The notes: generated from the sequence alone by a model not told the origin. Counted from the stretch's first letter, positions 32,703 to 41,772 are shown. The stretch: 64,000 nucleotides of DNA from Duganella sp. BJB476 (GCF_003416895.1 NZ_QVIO01000011.1:24824-88823), one strand, 5' to 3'. Translations and numbers: made by a program.

Positions 32703-35700
32703 TTAACCGGCCGGGGTGTAGCTGAAGCCGGCGCCGACGATCTTGGCGATGGCGGCCTGGTTTTCCACGCTCTCGCTAAAGCCTGTCAGCAAGTCGGCGC
32801 GCGACACGCCGTCGTGCAGCCGGTCCAGCCAGAAGCTGTTGCCGCCGGCATCCGGCGCGCGGTGCAGCACGTTGTTGTAGAGGTTGGTGACGAACTGCTG
32901 GTCGGTCGGCGCCGCGCCGTACAGGGTCTTGAATTCCTGGCTGTCGATGAAGCCCTGCGCCACCGTCTTCAGCTCGACGCCGCGATCCAGAACATTGATC
33001 CAGTAGCCGACGCCGCCGCTGTCCGGCGCGCGGTTGAAGGCGGACTGGTACAGCCGGTAGGCCTGGCCGCCGGCGCCGCCCAGATCCAGCGCCACCGCGT
33101 GATCCGAGAACATCAGGCGCTCGACGTTGGTCAGCGTATCGGCATCCTTGCCGGCCCAGTAATCCTTGACGCTGACGCTGCCGTCGGCGTTGCGGACGAT
33201 GCTCAGCTGATACTGCTTTTGCGTGTAGTACACGGTGTCGAGGCCGGCGCCGCCGTTCAGGCTGGCGCCGGTGCCCGTGCCCAGCATGTAGTCGTTGCCG
33301 TCGGTGCCCACCGCGACCGGCTTGGTGGTGGTGAAGCTGTAGCTGGTCGCACCCGCGTAGTGGTTGCCGGCCAGGTCGAGGATGCTGCCGTCCGGCAGGT
33401 TCAGCGTGTAGGTCATGCCCGGCACCAGGTTCTGGTGCGGATTGATCACCAGCGTATGGCCCGACACCGACGCCAACGCCTCGCCGGTGCCGGTCACCGC
33501 GACACCGGCGGCGTCGGTCAGGGTGATGCCGGCGCCCAGCATGATGGTCTCGTTGAAGTTGAGCGCGATGCGCGGCGCCAGCGACACATCGGCCGCGCCC
33601 GCGGCCACCGTGGCCGACACCAGCAGCGGCGCCGTCAGGTCGCCGCTGGTCAGGGTTTCCTCGACCGTGTAGGTACCGGTGTTGTCAGTGCCGCCGCGGA
33701 TGTCCAGGTAGTAGTCGCCGGAGCTGGTGGCGATGTAGGACATGCGCAGTTCGTTGCCGCTGACGGCGCTGCTGCTGGCATAGGCATACGAGCCGCCGTA
33801 GTTGCTCACCAGCGACATGCCGGCATAGTTGCTGCTGGCATCCAGGGTGCCGCCGCCGCTGGCCTTGCCGTGCAGGTCGAACACATAGGTCCGGCCCGCA
33901 TCCAGGTGCACCTTGATCCAGTCATGGTCGTCCGCCACGCCGATGGTGCCGCTCACCGGTGCGCCGGGGCTCAGCGTGCCCAGGGTGGCCGTGCTGGCGG
34001 GGAAATCGTCGCGCCCCAGGTCGGTCGCGCTCAGCTTGTAGCTGCCCGCCTGGCCGCTGCTCGCCGAGGTCGACACGGTCAGGTAATAGTCGCCCGACTG
34101 CTGCGGCTCGAGCAACTTGTAGATTTTGCCGGACGCGTACTGGTAGCGCGTCGACACGTAATAGCCGGAGCTGTCCTTCATGTCGAGCGATGCGTAAGTA
34201 GTCCAGCTGCTGCTGCCGTCGGTCGGCGCCAGTTCCAGCGCATAGGTCTGGCCGGCAATCAGGCGCACCTTGAAGACATCGACGTCGCTCGGCAGTTCCA
34301 GCTTGCCGAGCATGGCCGTGCCGGGCTCCAGCACGCCGGCATGGGCCGCGTCGTTGCCGTAGTCATCCGTCTGGCCGAGTTGCGCCGCCACCACGTAGGT
34401 GCCGGACGACTGCGGCGCCGCCACTTCGAGGTAATAAGTGCCCTTGACCGTCGGCGTGAACGGCAGGATCGAGGCGGTGGCGTTGTAGGTGGTGCCCGCC
34501 TTCGCCAGCAGCGTGCCGGCGGCGTCGAGCAGGTTGAAGGTGGAGCCGTAACCGGCGACCAGCGTGCCGGCGCCTTCCTTCTGGCCCTTGAGCGTGAACC
34601 AGTAGGTGGTGCCGGCGTTGAGCGAGACCGCAAACCAGTCGCGGTCGCCGCCGCCGGCTTCCAGCTCGCCGCCCATCGGGGCGCCCACCTGCAGCTTGCC
34701 GGCGGTGGCGGCGGTGGCGCCGAAATCGTCCACCGTCTTGCTCGCGGAGACGGTGTAGCCAGCGCCGGTGTAGCCGGACGCCTGCAGGTAGAAACTGCCG
34801 CCCTTGGTCGGCGTATAGCTGAAAGTAGGGTTGCTGCTATAGAACAACGGCACAACGGTGGCGCCGGCGCCATCCTGCAGCTGGGCCTGCGAGTAGGCGG
34901 AGCTGGTCCCATCGCCGGTGATGCTGAAGGTATAGGTTACGCCGGCGGCCAGCTCGGTCTTGAACAGGTCGACATCGTTGGGCGCCTGCACCTTGCCGCT
35001 CAGCGTGGTCCCCAGTTCCAGCGGGGCGGCGTCGGCGCGGGTGCTGCCATAGTCGTCCGGCTCGGCAACGCCCAGCTTGATCGTGTACGACAAGGGGGTG
35101 GACAACGAGTAGGAACTGTCCGCGCGCACCGTGTAGCTGCCGCTCTTGTCCGCCAGGAAGCGGAGCACCGTCTCGTTGTTGACCGTCTGGCTGCCATAGG
35201 TGACGTACTGGCCATTGCTGTCATACAGGCTGAGGTTGGCGTTGCGGCTATCGCCGGTTGGCGTCTTCAAGGTCACCGTATAAGCCTGGCCCGCCACCGT
35301 GGTGAAGGTGAAGGGGTCGGTGTCGCCGCTGAACTCCAGCGTTCCGTTCAGCTGGCCGCCCTCGTTCAGTTGTCCCGGCGCGCTGGTCGTAAAATCGTCG
35401 CTCAGCAAGCGCATGGTTTGCGTGTAGTTGCCGATGTAGGAGCCGCTGCTCACGGCCAGGAAATAATCGCCGCCGGTCTCCACCCGGAACGGATAGCTGC
35501 TAACCGGGGCGAAATAGCGCCCGTTTGCGTCATAGATGGCGACGTCGGCCGGCACCGATCCGGTTCCGGCGCCAAAGGCGAGGATCTGGCCGGCCTCGGC
35601 GTGGAACTTGAACCAGTCGACGTCGCCCGGCCGCTCGAACACGCCGGCAACGGTATCGCCGTTGATGACGCCGGTGGTTTTGGTGTTGGCGGTGAAATCA

Positions 35701-36074
35701 TCCGCCTCCGGACGCGCCACCTTGACGGTGTAGCTGCCGGCGCTGTTGTATCCGGCGCCGGCCGCCACGAAGTAGTTGCCGGTAGTGGTAGGCGTAAAAT
35801 TCAGCGCCGGCCCGTAGTCGCCGTTGCCGCCGCCGTAAGCGTAGCTTAGCGACTGCCCGGCGGGGCCCAACAGCGTGAGCGAGGTATACGCCAGGCTGGC
35901 CGGCGAGTCCGCGTCTTGCGGTACGCCGTTCAGCGACAGCACGTAGTTGGTGCCAGCCGTGAGCGATACGCGGAACCAGTCGCTGTCCGACGTGGTCTCA
36001 AATATGCCGGTCATGCCCGTGCCGACGACCAGGCGGCCAGTGGTGTTGATGTCGCTGCTGAAGTCGTCGCTCAT
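32703..36074 (-). CDS. Large secreted protein: seven PPC-like repeats, Ig-like domain, RTX-like segment, DUF4214
   Basis: 1123 residues without a Sec signal peptide. Seven repeats of about 110-120 residues each start with a DDF or DDY motif, followed by a GxLExxGDxDWF-type element and a LxAGxxYxF strand (starts near residues 3, 124, 225, 340, 447, 569 and 692). They resemble bacterial pre-peptidase C-terminal (PPC) domains, but no peptidase is attached. An Ig-like segment follows (LTAPLLVSATVAAGAADVSL, about 810-915). Next is an RTX-like GNDYMLGTGTGASLNGGAGLDTV stretch, then DUF4214-type repeats (LYQSAFNRAPDSGG, LYNNVLHRAPDAGG). The architecture fits a type I-secreted surface or S-layer-associated protein (inference). 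Confidence 0.85.
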   Translation of the reverse strand: MSDDFSSDINTTGRLVVGTGMTGIFETTSDSDWFRVSLTAGTNYVLSLNGVPQDADSPASLAYTSLTLLGPAGQSLSYAYGGGNGDYGPALNFTPTTTGNYFVAAGAGYNSAGSYTVKVARPEADDFTANTKTTGVINGDTVAGVFERPGDVDWFKFHAEAGQILAFGAGTGSVPADVAIYDANGRYFAPVSSYPFRVETGGDYFLAVSSGSYIGNYTQTMRLLSDDFTTSAPGQLNEGGQLNGTLEFSGDTDPFTFTTVAGQAYTVTLKTPTGDSRNANLSLYDSNGQYVTYGSQTVNNETVLRFLADKSGSYTVRADSSYSLSTPLSYTIKLGVAEPDDYGSTRADAAPLELGTTLSGKVQAPNDVDLFKTELAAGVTYTFSITGDGTSSAYSQAQLQDGAGATVVPLFYSSNPTFSYTPTKGGSFYLQASGYTGAGYTVSASKTVDDFGATAATAGKLQVGAPMGGELEAGGGDRDWFAVSLNAGTTYWFTLKGQKEGAGTLVAGYGSTFNLLDAAGTLLAKAGTTYNATASILPFTPTVKGTYYLEVAAPQSSGTYVVAAQLGQTDDYGNDAAHAGVLEPGTAMLGKLELPSDVDVFKVRLIAGQTYALELAPTDGSSSWTTYASLDMKDSSGYYVSTRYQYASGKIYKLLEPQQSGDYYLTVSTSASSGQAGSYKLSATDLGRDDFPASTATLGTLSPGAPVSGTIGVADDHDWIKVHLDAGRTYVFDLHGKASGGGTLDASSNYAGMSLVSNYGGSYAYASSSAVSGNELRMSYIATSSGDYYLDIRGGTDNTGTYTVEETLTSGDLTAPLLVSATVAAGAADVSLAPRIALNFNETIMLGAGITLTDAAGVAVTGTGEALASVSGHTLVINPHQNLVPGMTYTLNLPDGSILDLAGNHYAGATSYSFTTTKPVAVGTDGNDYMLGTGTGASLNGGAGLDTVYYTQKQYQLSIVRNADGSVSVKDYWAGKDADTLTNVERLMFSDHAVALDLGGAGGQAYRLYQSAFNRAPDSGGVGYWINVLDRGVELKTVAQGFIDSQEFKTLYGAAPTDQQFVTNLYNNVLHRAPDAGGNSFWLDRLHDGVSRADLLTGFSESVENQAAIAKIVGAGFSYTPAG

Positions 36075-36209
36075 GGGAATTGGAGATAAAGTAATAGTTC
36101 TAACATAATATCAATATTTCATATCAGAAAAACTATTCAATTGTCACCCACAGCCGCGCTGCGCCCAGCGTCTATAATGGATTTTCCCTGCCGAACCCGG
36201 AAAGTGCCC

Positions 36210-36941
36210 ATGCCGAAGCCCGTGCCGTCCCTGTTTGCACTGCCCCTGGCGGCCCTGTCGCTGACGGCGGCGCATGCCGCGCCGGGCGAACTGGTGATGC
36301 TGGCGCCGCTGGACCAGACCATGCCCATCGTCCGCTTCAGCAACGGCGCGCTGGATGGCGGCATCCTCAAGGACGTGGGCGACGCCCTGGCGCAGCGGCT
36401 GGGCCTGCGCGCGGTCTACCTCAGCGTCGACGTCGCCGGCGTCACCCCGGCGCTCAGCAGCGGCCGCGCCGACGCCATGTGCTACGTGATGCCGGTCTGG
36501 ATCGACGGCGACTACGACTGGAGCACGCCGCTGCTGCCCGACACCGAACTGGTGGTGGCGCACGCCGACGCGCCCCGCCTGCGTTCGCTCAAGGACCTGC
36601 GCGACAGGCCGATCGGCACCGTGGCCGGCTACCGCTATCCGCGCCTCGAGCAGGTGCTGGGCAGGCGCTTCTTCCGCATCGACTCGGCCAGCATGGACGT
36701 CAACGTGCAGCAGATGGTGGCCGGCAAAGTGCAATACACGCTGGCCGGCGAGAACACGCTGTTCTACCTGCAGCGCATCCATCCCACACTGAAGCTGCGG
36801 CCGGAGCTGGTGTTCGCCAGCTTCAAGGCGCAGTGCGCGTTCTCGCGCAAATCGCAAGTCCCATTCACCGACGCCAACCGGGTCATCGACGCCATGCTCA
36901 AGGAAGGCGTCATCGACCAGATCCTGGCGCGCTACCGCTAG
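36210..36941 (+). CDS. Periplasmic substrate-binding protein (family 3-like)
   Basis: About 243 residues from ATG at 36210 (MPKPVPSLFALPLAALSLTAAHA signal peptide); an in-frame start at 36141 would bury the signal and is rejected. The mature part shows the bacterial solute-binding protein family 3 pattern: GGILKDVGDALAQRLGL, SSGRADAMCYVMPVW, LRDRPIGTVAGYRYPRLEQVLG, and DANRVIDAMLKEGVIDQILARYR at the end. No permease is adjacent, so it may be an orphan binding or sensing protein. A TATAAT lies at 36173-36178 without a well-spaced -35. Followed by the DUF2252 gene after 9 bp. Confidence 0.85.
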   Translation: MPKPVPSLFALPLAALSLTAAHAAPGELVMLAPLDQTMPIVRFSNGALDGGILKDVGDALAQRLGLRAVYLSVDVAGVTPALSSGRADAMCYVMPVWIDGDYDWSTPLLPDTELVVAHADAPRLRSLKDLRDRPIGTVAGYRYPRLEQVLGRRFFRIDSASMDVNVQQMVAGKVQYTLAGENTLFYLQRIHPTLKLRPELVFASFKAQCAFSRKSQVPFTDANRVIDAMLKEGVIDQILARYR

Positions 36942-36950
36942 GAGCCCAAC

Positions 36951-38156
36951 ATGAATACCGATGCACTGGTCGCCGCCCTGCAAGCCCACAACCAGGACCG
37001 CGACCCGCAACTGCTGCGCATGAAGTATCAGAAGATGGCGCAAAGCGCCTTCCTGTTCCTGCGCGGCGCCGACCACCTGTTCTACGACGCCCTGCCCGAC
37101 CAGCCGCTGTTCCGCAGCGCGCCGCTGGCCTGGGCCTGCGGCGATCTGCACGTGGAAAACTTCGGCAGCTACAAGGGCGACAACCGCCAGGTCTATTTTG
37201 ATCTAAACGATTTCGACGAAGGCGCGCTGGCGCCGGCCAGCTGGGACCTGGTGCGCCTGCTGGCCAGCATCCAGTGCGGCGCCGACGCGCTGCGGGTGTC
37301 GGCGCCAGAGGCCGAGGACCTCGGCGCCCACTGCCTGGACGCCTATCGCGCCGCGCTCGCCGGCGGCAAGCCGCGCTGGGTGGAGCGCGAAACCAGCGTG
37401 GGCCTGATCCAGGACCTGCTGTGCGACCTGAAGAACCGCAAGCGGGTCGACTTCCTCGACAAGCGCACCACCCGCAAAGGCCAGCGCCGCAGCCTGAACC
37501 TCGACGGCGTGAAGGCCTTGCCGCTGCTGCCCGGCCAGCACGAGCTGCTGGCCGAATTCCTGCCGCGCTTCGCCCAGCAGCAGGACAATCCCGGCTTCTA
37601 CACCATGCTGGACGCGGCGCGCCGCATCGCCGGCACCGGCAGCCTGGGATTGATGCGCTTTGTGGTGCTGGTCGAAGGCAAAGGTTCGCCGGACGGGAAC
37701 TACCTGCTCGACATCAAGGAGTGCAAGCCGTCGGCGCTGGCGCCGCGCCTGGCCGCGTGGAAGATCAAGCAGCCGGCGTGGCCGGACCAGGCCAGCCGCG
37801 TGGTGGCGGTGCAGCAGCGCATGCAGGCGGTTGATCACGCCTTCCTGCACGCGATACCGTTGGACGGCAAGTCCTGCGTGCTGCGCGGCCTGCAGCCGTC
37901 GGAAGACCGCGTGGCGCTGGATGCGTGGGGCAAGAGGCTCAGTCGCCTGCAGGAAGTGATCGCCACCATGGGCTGCAACCTGGCCTGGGACCAGTTGCGC
38001 GCCGCAGGCCGCTCAGGCGCCGCCGGTGCGGATGAACTGATCGCCCACGGCCACGACGACGGCTGGCGCCAGCCCATGCTGGACGCCGCCATCGCGATGA
38101 CCAAGCTGACGCAATCCCAATGGCAGGCCAGCAAAGCATGGCTGGCTAGTGCCTGA
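36951..38156 (+). CDS. DUF2252 family protein
   Basis: 401-residue protein of the DUF2252 family, whose fold is related to aminoglycoside phosphotransferase-type kinases. Conserved residues are seen in WACGDLHVENFGSYKG (catalytic-loop-like) and YFDLNDFDEGALAPASWDLVRL (metal-binding-like DFD). The family has no established substrate. It is co-directional with the binding-protein gene (9 bp gap) and ends directly at the convergent bufC stop (38156/38157). Confidence 0.85.
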   Translation: MNTDALVAALQAHNQDRDPQLLRMKYQKMAQSAFLFLRGADHLFYDALPDQPLFRSAPLAWACGDLHVENFGSYKGDNRQVYFDLNDFDEGALAPASWDLVRLLASIQCGADALRVSAPEAEDLGAHCLDAYRAALAGGKPRWVERETSVGLIQDLLCDLKNRKRVDFLDKRTTRKGQRRSLNLDGVKALPLLPGQHELLAEFLPRFAQQQDNPGFYTMLDAARRIAGTGSLGLMRFVVLVEGKGSPDGNYLLDIKECKPSALAPRLAAWKIKQPAWPDQASRVVAVQQRMQAVDHAFLHAIPLDGKSCVLRGLQPSEDRVALDAWGKRLSRLQEVIATMGCNLAWDQLRAAGRSGAAGADELIAHGHDDGWRQPMLDAAIAMTKLTQSQWQASKAWLASA

Positions 38157-38915
38157 CTAATGCCTGACCAGCACGCCCTGCGCCAGCCAATGCTGCAGAT
38201 AGCCAGCCAGCGCCAGCATCGCCTCCTCGCCGGCCGCCGCGCACACCTCGCCGAAACTCGCCCCTTCGGCGATGCGGTACAGGGCTTGCGCCTCCGCCGC
38301 CGCCAGCGAACGGAAATGCGGCTGCTCGCCCTGGCGCCACACCAGCCAATGCGTCGCGTTGGCGGATTGCTCCACCTCCGGCGGCTCGGCATCGGCGGCC
38401 AGCGCCTGCCACAGGGCGACGGCGTTCCAGTGCATCTCCAGCAGATGCACCGATGGATGCAGGCCGAATTGCAGATCGCCCCATTCCTCGGGCGGTATCG
38501 CCGCCATGTCGACGGCGGCCAGCGGCGCGACGTCCCGCGCATCGAAGGCCAGGCCCAGCGTCCATTCCAGTCCCGCCAGTTCGGCGATGAAGGGATAGTC
38601 CGGCAGCGCCGTCTCCGCATGCGCGGCCAGGCCGGCGCCGAACCAGCGCAGGTTGGCATGCTGCGAAGGATGCGCTGCGAGATAGCTGTTGGCCAGCTCG
38701 GCGAACATGTCGTCGCCGACGAAGGTCCAGGTCTTGTCATAGGCTTCGCACAGCGCCTGCCGCAAGCGGCTGCGATAGGCGCGGTGGTAGATCGCCAGCC
38801 GCGATCCGGCACTCAGCCCGTACTGCTCACGCACGGCGGCGTGGATGGCGCCGGGCGCTTCGTCCGTCAGGATGTAGCGCTGGAAGTCCAGCTGCAAACG
38901 TTCGAGCGGGTTCAT
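38157..38915 (-). CDS. bufC: Bufferin maturation partner, BufC/HvfC-type (DUF2063) protein
   Basis: 252 residues. The N-terminal DUF2063 domain begins with LERLQLDFQRYILTDE and contains GLSAGSRLAIYHRAYRSRLRQALCEAYDKTW. The C-terminal part probably recognises the precursor peptide. In characterised bufferin and HvfA systems this partner works with the iron-dependent MNIO enzyme to modify cysteines. Its ATG overlaps the bufB stop as ATGA (38912-38915). Last gene of bufA2-bufB-bufC. Confidence 0.85.
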   Translation of the reverse strand: MNPLERLQLDFQRYILTDEAPGAIHAAVREQYGLSAGSRLAIYHRAYRSRLRQALCEAYDKTWTFVGDDMFAELANSYLAAHPSQHANLRWFGAGLAAHAETALPDYPFIAELAGLEWTLGLAFDARDVAPLAAVDMAAIPPEEWGDLQFGLHPSVHLLEMHWNAVALWQALAADAEPPEVEQSANATHWLVWRQGEQPHFRSLAAAEAQALYRIAEGASFGEVCAAAGEEAMLALAGYLQHWLAQGVLVRH

Positions 38916-39742
38916 GCCGCCTCCGCGAAGGCGCGCGCGCGCCGCAGCTCCGCCGACAGCTCGGACAGCGGCGGAATATTATCGTCGCGCTCTATCATCG
39001 TCGCCACCTTGCCGAAGCGGCGCAAGGCCTGCGCGTACAAGGCCCACACGGGATCGGCCACCGCCTGGTCATGGGTGTCGATGATGCAGCCTTCCTGCAC
39101 GCTGTGGCCGGCCAGGTGGATCTGCTGGACACGATGCGCGGGCAGCGCGTCCAGGTAGCTAATCGGATTGAAACCGTGATTGACGCAGCTGACGTAGACG
39201 TTGTTCACGTCCAGCAGTATCAGGCTGTCGGACTCCTCGGCCACGGCGGCGACGAAGTCCCATTCCTGGAAAGTGTCCGACTCAAAGGACAGGTAGCTCG
39301 ACACATTCTCCAGCAACAGCGGGCGTTCCAGGTAATCCTGCACGCGCCGCACATTGCGCACCACGGTGGACACGGCCTCCTCGGTGTACGGCAGCGGGAA
39401 CAGGTCGTGCATATTGGCGCCGTGCGTGCCGGTCCAGCACAGGTGGTCCGACACCCACAACGGCTCCACGCGCCGCATCAGCGCCTTCAGCTCGCGCAGG
39501 TAGTCTTCGGACGGACCTTGCGGCGTGCCGATCGACATCGACACGCCATGCATCACCACCGGATAGTCGCGGCGTATGCGGTCCAGCATCGCCAGCGGCT
39601 TGCCGCCGGGGACCATGTAATTCTCGGACAGAATCTCGAACCAGTCGACGCCCGATTCTGCGGGCGGCGTGGCGATGATGTCGTTGTAGTGCGCGGGGCG
39701 CAGGCCAAGGCCGAACCCTGGCGACGGTAGTGTGGGTGTCAT
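38912..39742 (-). CDS. bufB: MNIO (DUF692) oxidase, bufferin maturase BufB
   Basis: 276-residue TIM-barrel enzyme of the multinuclear non-heme iron-dependent oxidase family. Likely metal-binding segments are VVMHGVSMSIG, WVSDHLCWTG, LLENVSSYLSF, LLDVNNVYVS, and IHLAGHS. Relatives convert precursor cysteines to 5-thiooxazoles, giving copper-sequestering peptides. The gene order precursor - DUF692 - DUF2063 is that of bufferin operons. A stem-loop lies between it and the precursor gene. Confidence 0.93.
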   Translation of the reverse strand: MTPTLPSPGFGLGLRPAHYNDIIATPPAESGVDWFEILSENYMVPGGKPLAMLDRIRRDYPVVMHGVSMSIGTPQGPSEDYLRELKALMRRVEPLWVSDHLCWTGTHGANMHDLFPLPYTEEAVSTVVRNVRRVQDYLERPLLLENVSSYLSFESDTFQEWDFVAAVAEESDSLILLDVNNVYVSCVNHGFNPISYLDALPAHRVQQIHLAGHSVQEGCIIDTHDQAVADPVWALYAQALRRFGKVATMIERDDNIPPLSELSAELRRARAFAEAA

Positions 39743-39751
39743 GTTTTGGGA

Positions 39752-39772
39752 AGCGCCGGCGGTGCCGGCGCT
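39752..39772 (-). promoter_or_regulatory. Stem-loop between bufA2 and bufB
   Basis: Perfect 9-bp stem agcccggc-type GC-rich arms (39752-39760 with 39764-39772) around a 3-nt loop, inside the 40-bp bufA2-bufB gap. No U-tract. It could protect the precursor message or attenuate read-through so that the small precursor is made in excess of the maturases (inference). Confidence 0.6.
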
Positions 39773-39782
39773 GCATCGTTGA

Positions 39783-40049
39783 TTACTTGTCCAGGTCGAC
39801 GATCTTGCCCTTCTTGGCGAAGCAGGCGCCGGCCTTGGTGGCCAGGAAGCCGTGGCCCTTGCAGGAGTTCTGGCCCTTGCAGGCGTTTTCCGCGGTGGCG
39901 CAATCGCTGGTGCCCTTGCAGCTGTTGATGCCGGCGCAGTGCACGGTATCGTCGGCGCTGATGGTGGTGGTGGCGGCGATGGCCGATGCCGACATGGCCA
40001 TGGTTGCGACGGTTGCTGCCATTGCTGCGATACGAGTGATGTGGTTCAT
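39783..40049 (-). CDS. bufA2: BufA2-type bufferin precursor (copper-chelating RiPP)
   Basis: 88 residues from ATG at 40049 (gga-rich Shine-Dalgarno just upstream; an in-frame ATG at 40088 is rejected). A Sec signal peptide occupies about residues 1-26 (ending ASAIAA). The core has six cysteines (about 38, 44, 50, 57, 63, 76) in CAGINSC, CKGQNSCKGHGF and AGACF contexts, the BufA2 pattern. After modification of some cysteines by BufB/BufC it is exported to the periplasm and binds copper. Which cysteines are modified cannot be read from the sequence. Confidence 0.9.
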   Translation of the reverse strand: MNHITRIAAMAATVATMAMSASAIAATTTISADDTVHCAGINSCKGTSDCATAENACKGQNSCKGHGFLATKAGACFAKKGKIVDLDK

Positions 40050-40145
40050 GTGATTCTCCAAAAAAGGTCGGTTAGGTTGGTGCTGCATGACTCTGTCGCG
40101 GCCACTTCCCGATTACTTACACAATTTTGAAAAATATTTTGTATT

Positions 40146-40159
40146 TTGACTTGTATCAA
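40146..40159 (+). promoter_or_regulatory. FNR/CRP-type box upstream of ompW
   Basis: TTGAC-TTGT-ATCAA, one mismatch from the FNR consensus TTGAT-N4-ATCAA. A TAGACT hexamer at 40182-40187 would put the transcription start near 40194, 41.5 bp from the box centre. That is exactly the class II activator geometry. The box also lies 97 bp before the divergent bufA2 start. Confidence 0.6.
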
Positions 40160-40224
40160 AGTTTTTACTGCGCTGCATCAATAGACTTAATCACGTTACT
40201 CAACGACAAAAAAGAGGAAGTGAA

Positions 40225-40839
40225 ATGAGCAAGTCCTTGGCAGCAGCAGTATTGGCCACCCTGAGCCTGATGGCAGGCAGCAGCGCGATGGCGGAAGAAA
40301 CCCCATGGCTGGTGCGCGTGCGCGCCGTGCACCTGGATCCGGCCGACAAGTCCGATCCTGTCGGCGGCGCCGGCGCATCCGACCGCCTGACCGTCAGCAG
40401 CAAGACCATCCCTGAATTCGACGTCTCCTACTTCTTCACGCCCAACCTGGCGGCGGAACTGGTGCTGACCTATCCGCAAAAGCATGACGTGGCGCTGGAC
40501 GGCAACAACATCGGCACCTTCAAGCACCTGCCGCCCACGCTGCTGCTGCAGTATCACTTCGTGCTCGACGCACCGCTCAAGCCTTACCTGGGTGCGGGCG
40601 TGAACTACACCACCATGTCCAAGGTGGATCTGCTGGGCGGCAAGGGCGGCCTGGAACATGACAGCTTCGGCCTGGCGCTGCAAGCGGGTGTGGACTACGC
40701 CATCGATAAAAAATGGTCGCTCAACTTCGACGTGAAGAAAGTGCAGATCCGCAGCGACGTCTCCATCAGCGGCGCCAAGGTCAGCCGCGTGAAGGTCGAT
40801 CCGCTGATGGTCGGCGTCGGCGTCGGCTACAGGTTCTAA
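40225..40839 (+). CDS. ompW: OmpW-family outer-membrane protein
   Basis: 204 residues with a signal peptide (LAAAVLATLSLMAGSSAMA) and an eight-stranded barrel. The OmpW pattern is clear: WLVRVRAVHLDP, IPEFDVSYFFTPNLAAELVLTYPQKHDV, LLLQYHF, LKPYLGAGVNYTTM, VDYAIDKKWSLNFDVKKVQI, and terminal Phe in GVGVGYRF. Small barrel for hydrophobic or small solutes. In E. coli ompW is oxygen-regulated through FNR, which agrees with the FNR-like box 66 bp upstream. Confidence 0.95.
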   Translation: MSKSLAAAVLATLSLMAGSSAMAEETPWLVRVRAVHLDPADKSDPVGGAGASDRLTVSSKTIPEFDVSYFFTPNLAAELVLTYPQKHDVALDGNNIGTFKHLPPTLLLQYHFVLDAPLKPYLGAGVNYTTMSKVDLLGGKGGLEHDSFGLALQAGVDYAIDKKWSLNFDVKKVQIRSDVSISGAKVSRVKVDPLMVGVGVGYRF

Positions 40840-40840
40840 G

Positions 40841-41764
40841 TCATAACGCCGAGTAGCGCTTCGCCAGCCCGCGCTGGCGGAACGACTCGGTGACGAAATC
40901 GACAAAGGCCCGCGTCTTCGCGGGCATCAGCTTCTGGCTGGTGAAGTACAGCGAGATCGGGCCGGCGTCCTCATACCAATCCGGCAGCAGGCGTTTCAGC
41001 GCGCCACTCTCCAGATGTTCCACCACATCGGCCACCACCAGCGTGGCCACACCCATGCCCTGCAAGGCCGCGCTGCAGATCGCATCGGGATCGTTGATGA
41101 ACACGCGCGGTCGCAGTTGCGCCGCCACTTCCTCGCCCAGGCGATTGCGCATCTTGCGCACCTTGACCTTGCCCGTTTCCGGCGAGCGCATCGCGATCGC
41201 ATCGAAGGCCGCCAGGTCGGCCGGCGTGGCGGGCCGCTTGCGCCCCTTCAGGTAGGACGGCGCGGCCACCATGATCATATGCGCGGGCACCAGCTCACGC
41301 GCCACCACGCCCGGCGTCAGCTCGAAGCCGCCGCCTATCGCCGCATCGTAGCCGCCGGCGATCAGGTCCACCGGACGGTTGTCGAAGCTCAGGTCCAGCG
41401 TTACGCCCGGATAGCGCGCCAGGAAGGCCGGCATCAGCGGCAGCACCTGCTCGCGCCCGAAGCGCGGCGCCACGCTCAACTTCAGCACGCCGGCCGGCTC
41501 GCCCGCCTTGGCCGTCACCTCGGCGATGGCGCCCTGGATGCTGTCCAGCCCCGCGCCCACCGAATGCAGGAAGCGTTCGCCCGCCTCGGTCAGCGTCAGG
41601 CCCCGTGTGCTGCGCTGGAACAGGCGCACGCCCAGGTTGCGCTCCAGCTGCGCCACGTTGCGGCTGACCGCCGCCGGCGTCAACGCCAGGCGCCGCGCCG
41701 CGGCGGAAAAACTGGCCGATTCCGCGCTGCGCACAAACGATTCGAGATTGGACAGGGTTTCCAT
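40841..41764 (-). CDS. LysR-family transcriptional regulator
   Basis: 307 residues. HTH near residues 3-60 (FVRSAESASFSAAARRLALTPAAVSRNVAQLERNLG) and a typical ligand-binding half (VAPRFGREQVLPLMPAFLARYPGVTLDLSFDNR). It is of the AaeR/DmlR-like group that controls an adjacent divergent gene. Here that gene is the NAD(P)-binding protein at 41879, 114 bp away. The stop adjoins ompW (convergent). Confidence 0.9.
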   Translation of the reverse strand: METLSNLESFVRSAESASFSAAARRLALTPAAVSRNVAQLERNLGVRLFQRSTRGLTLTEAGERFLHSVGAGLDSIQGAIAEVTAKAGEPAGVLKLSVAPRFGREQVLPLMPAFLARYPGVTLDLSFDNRPVDLIAGGYDAAIGGGFELTPGVVARELVPAHMIMVAAPSYLKGRKRPATPADLAAFDAIAMRSPETGKVKVRKMRNRLGEEVAAQLRPRVFINDPDAICSAALQGMGVATLVVADVVEHLESGALKRLLPDWYEDAGPISLYFTSQKLMPAKTRAFVDFVTESFRQRGLAKRYSAL

Positions 41765-41772
41765 TTTTTAGC

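Noticed and set aside
32814..35849. 1011-residue plus-strand ORF over the PPC-repeat gene
   Set aside because: Antisense composition artefact (Val/Ala/Gly/His/Arg-rich, no domain); the minus frame has clear repeats and domains.
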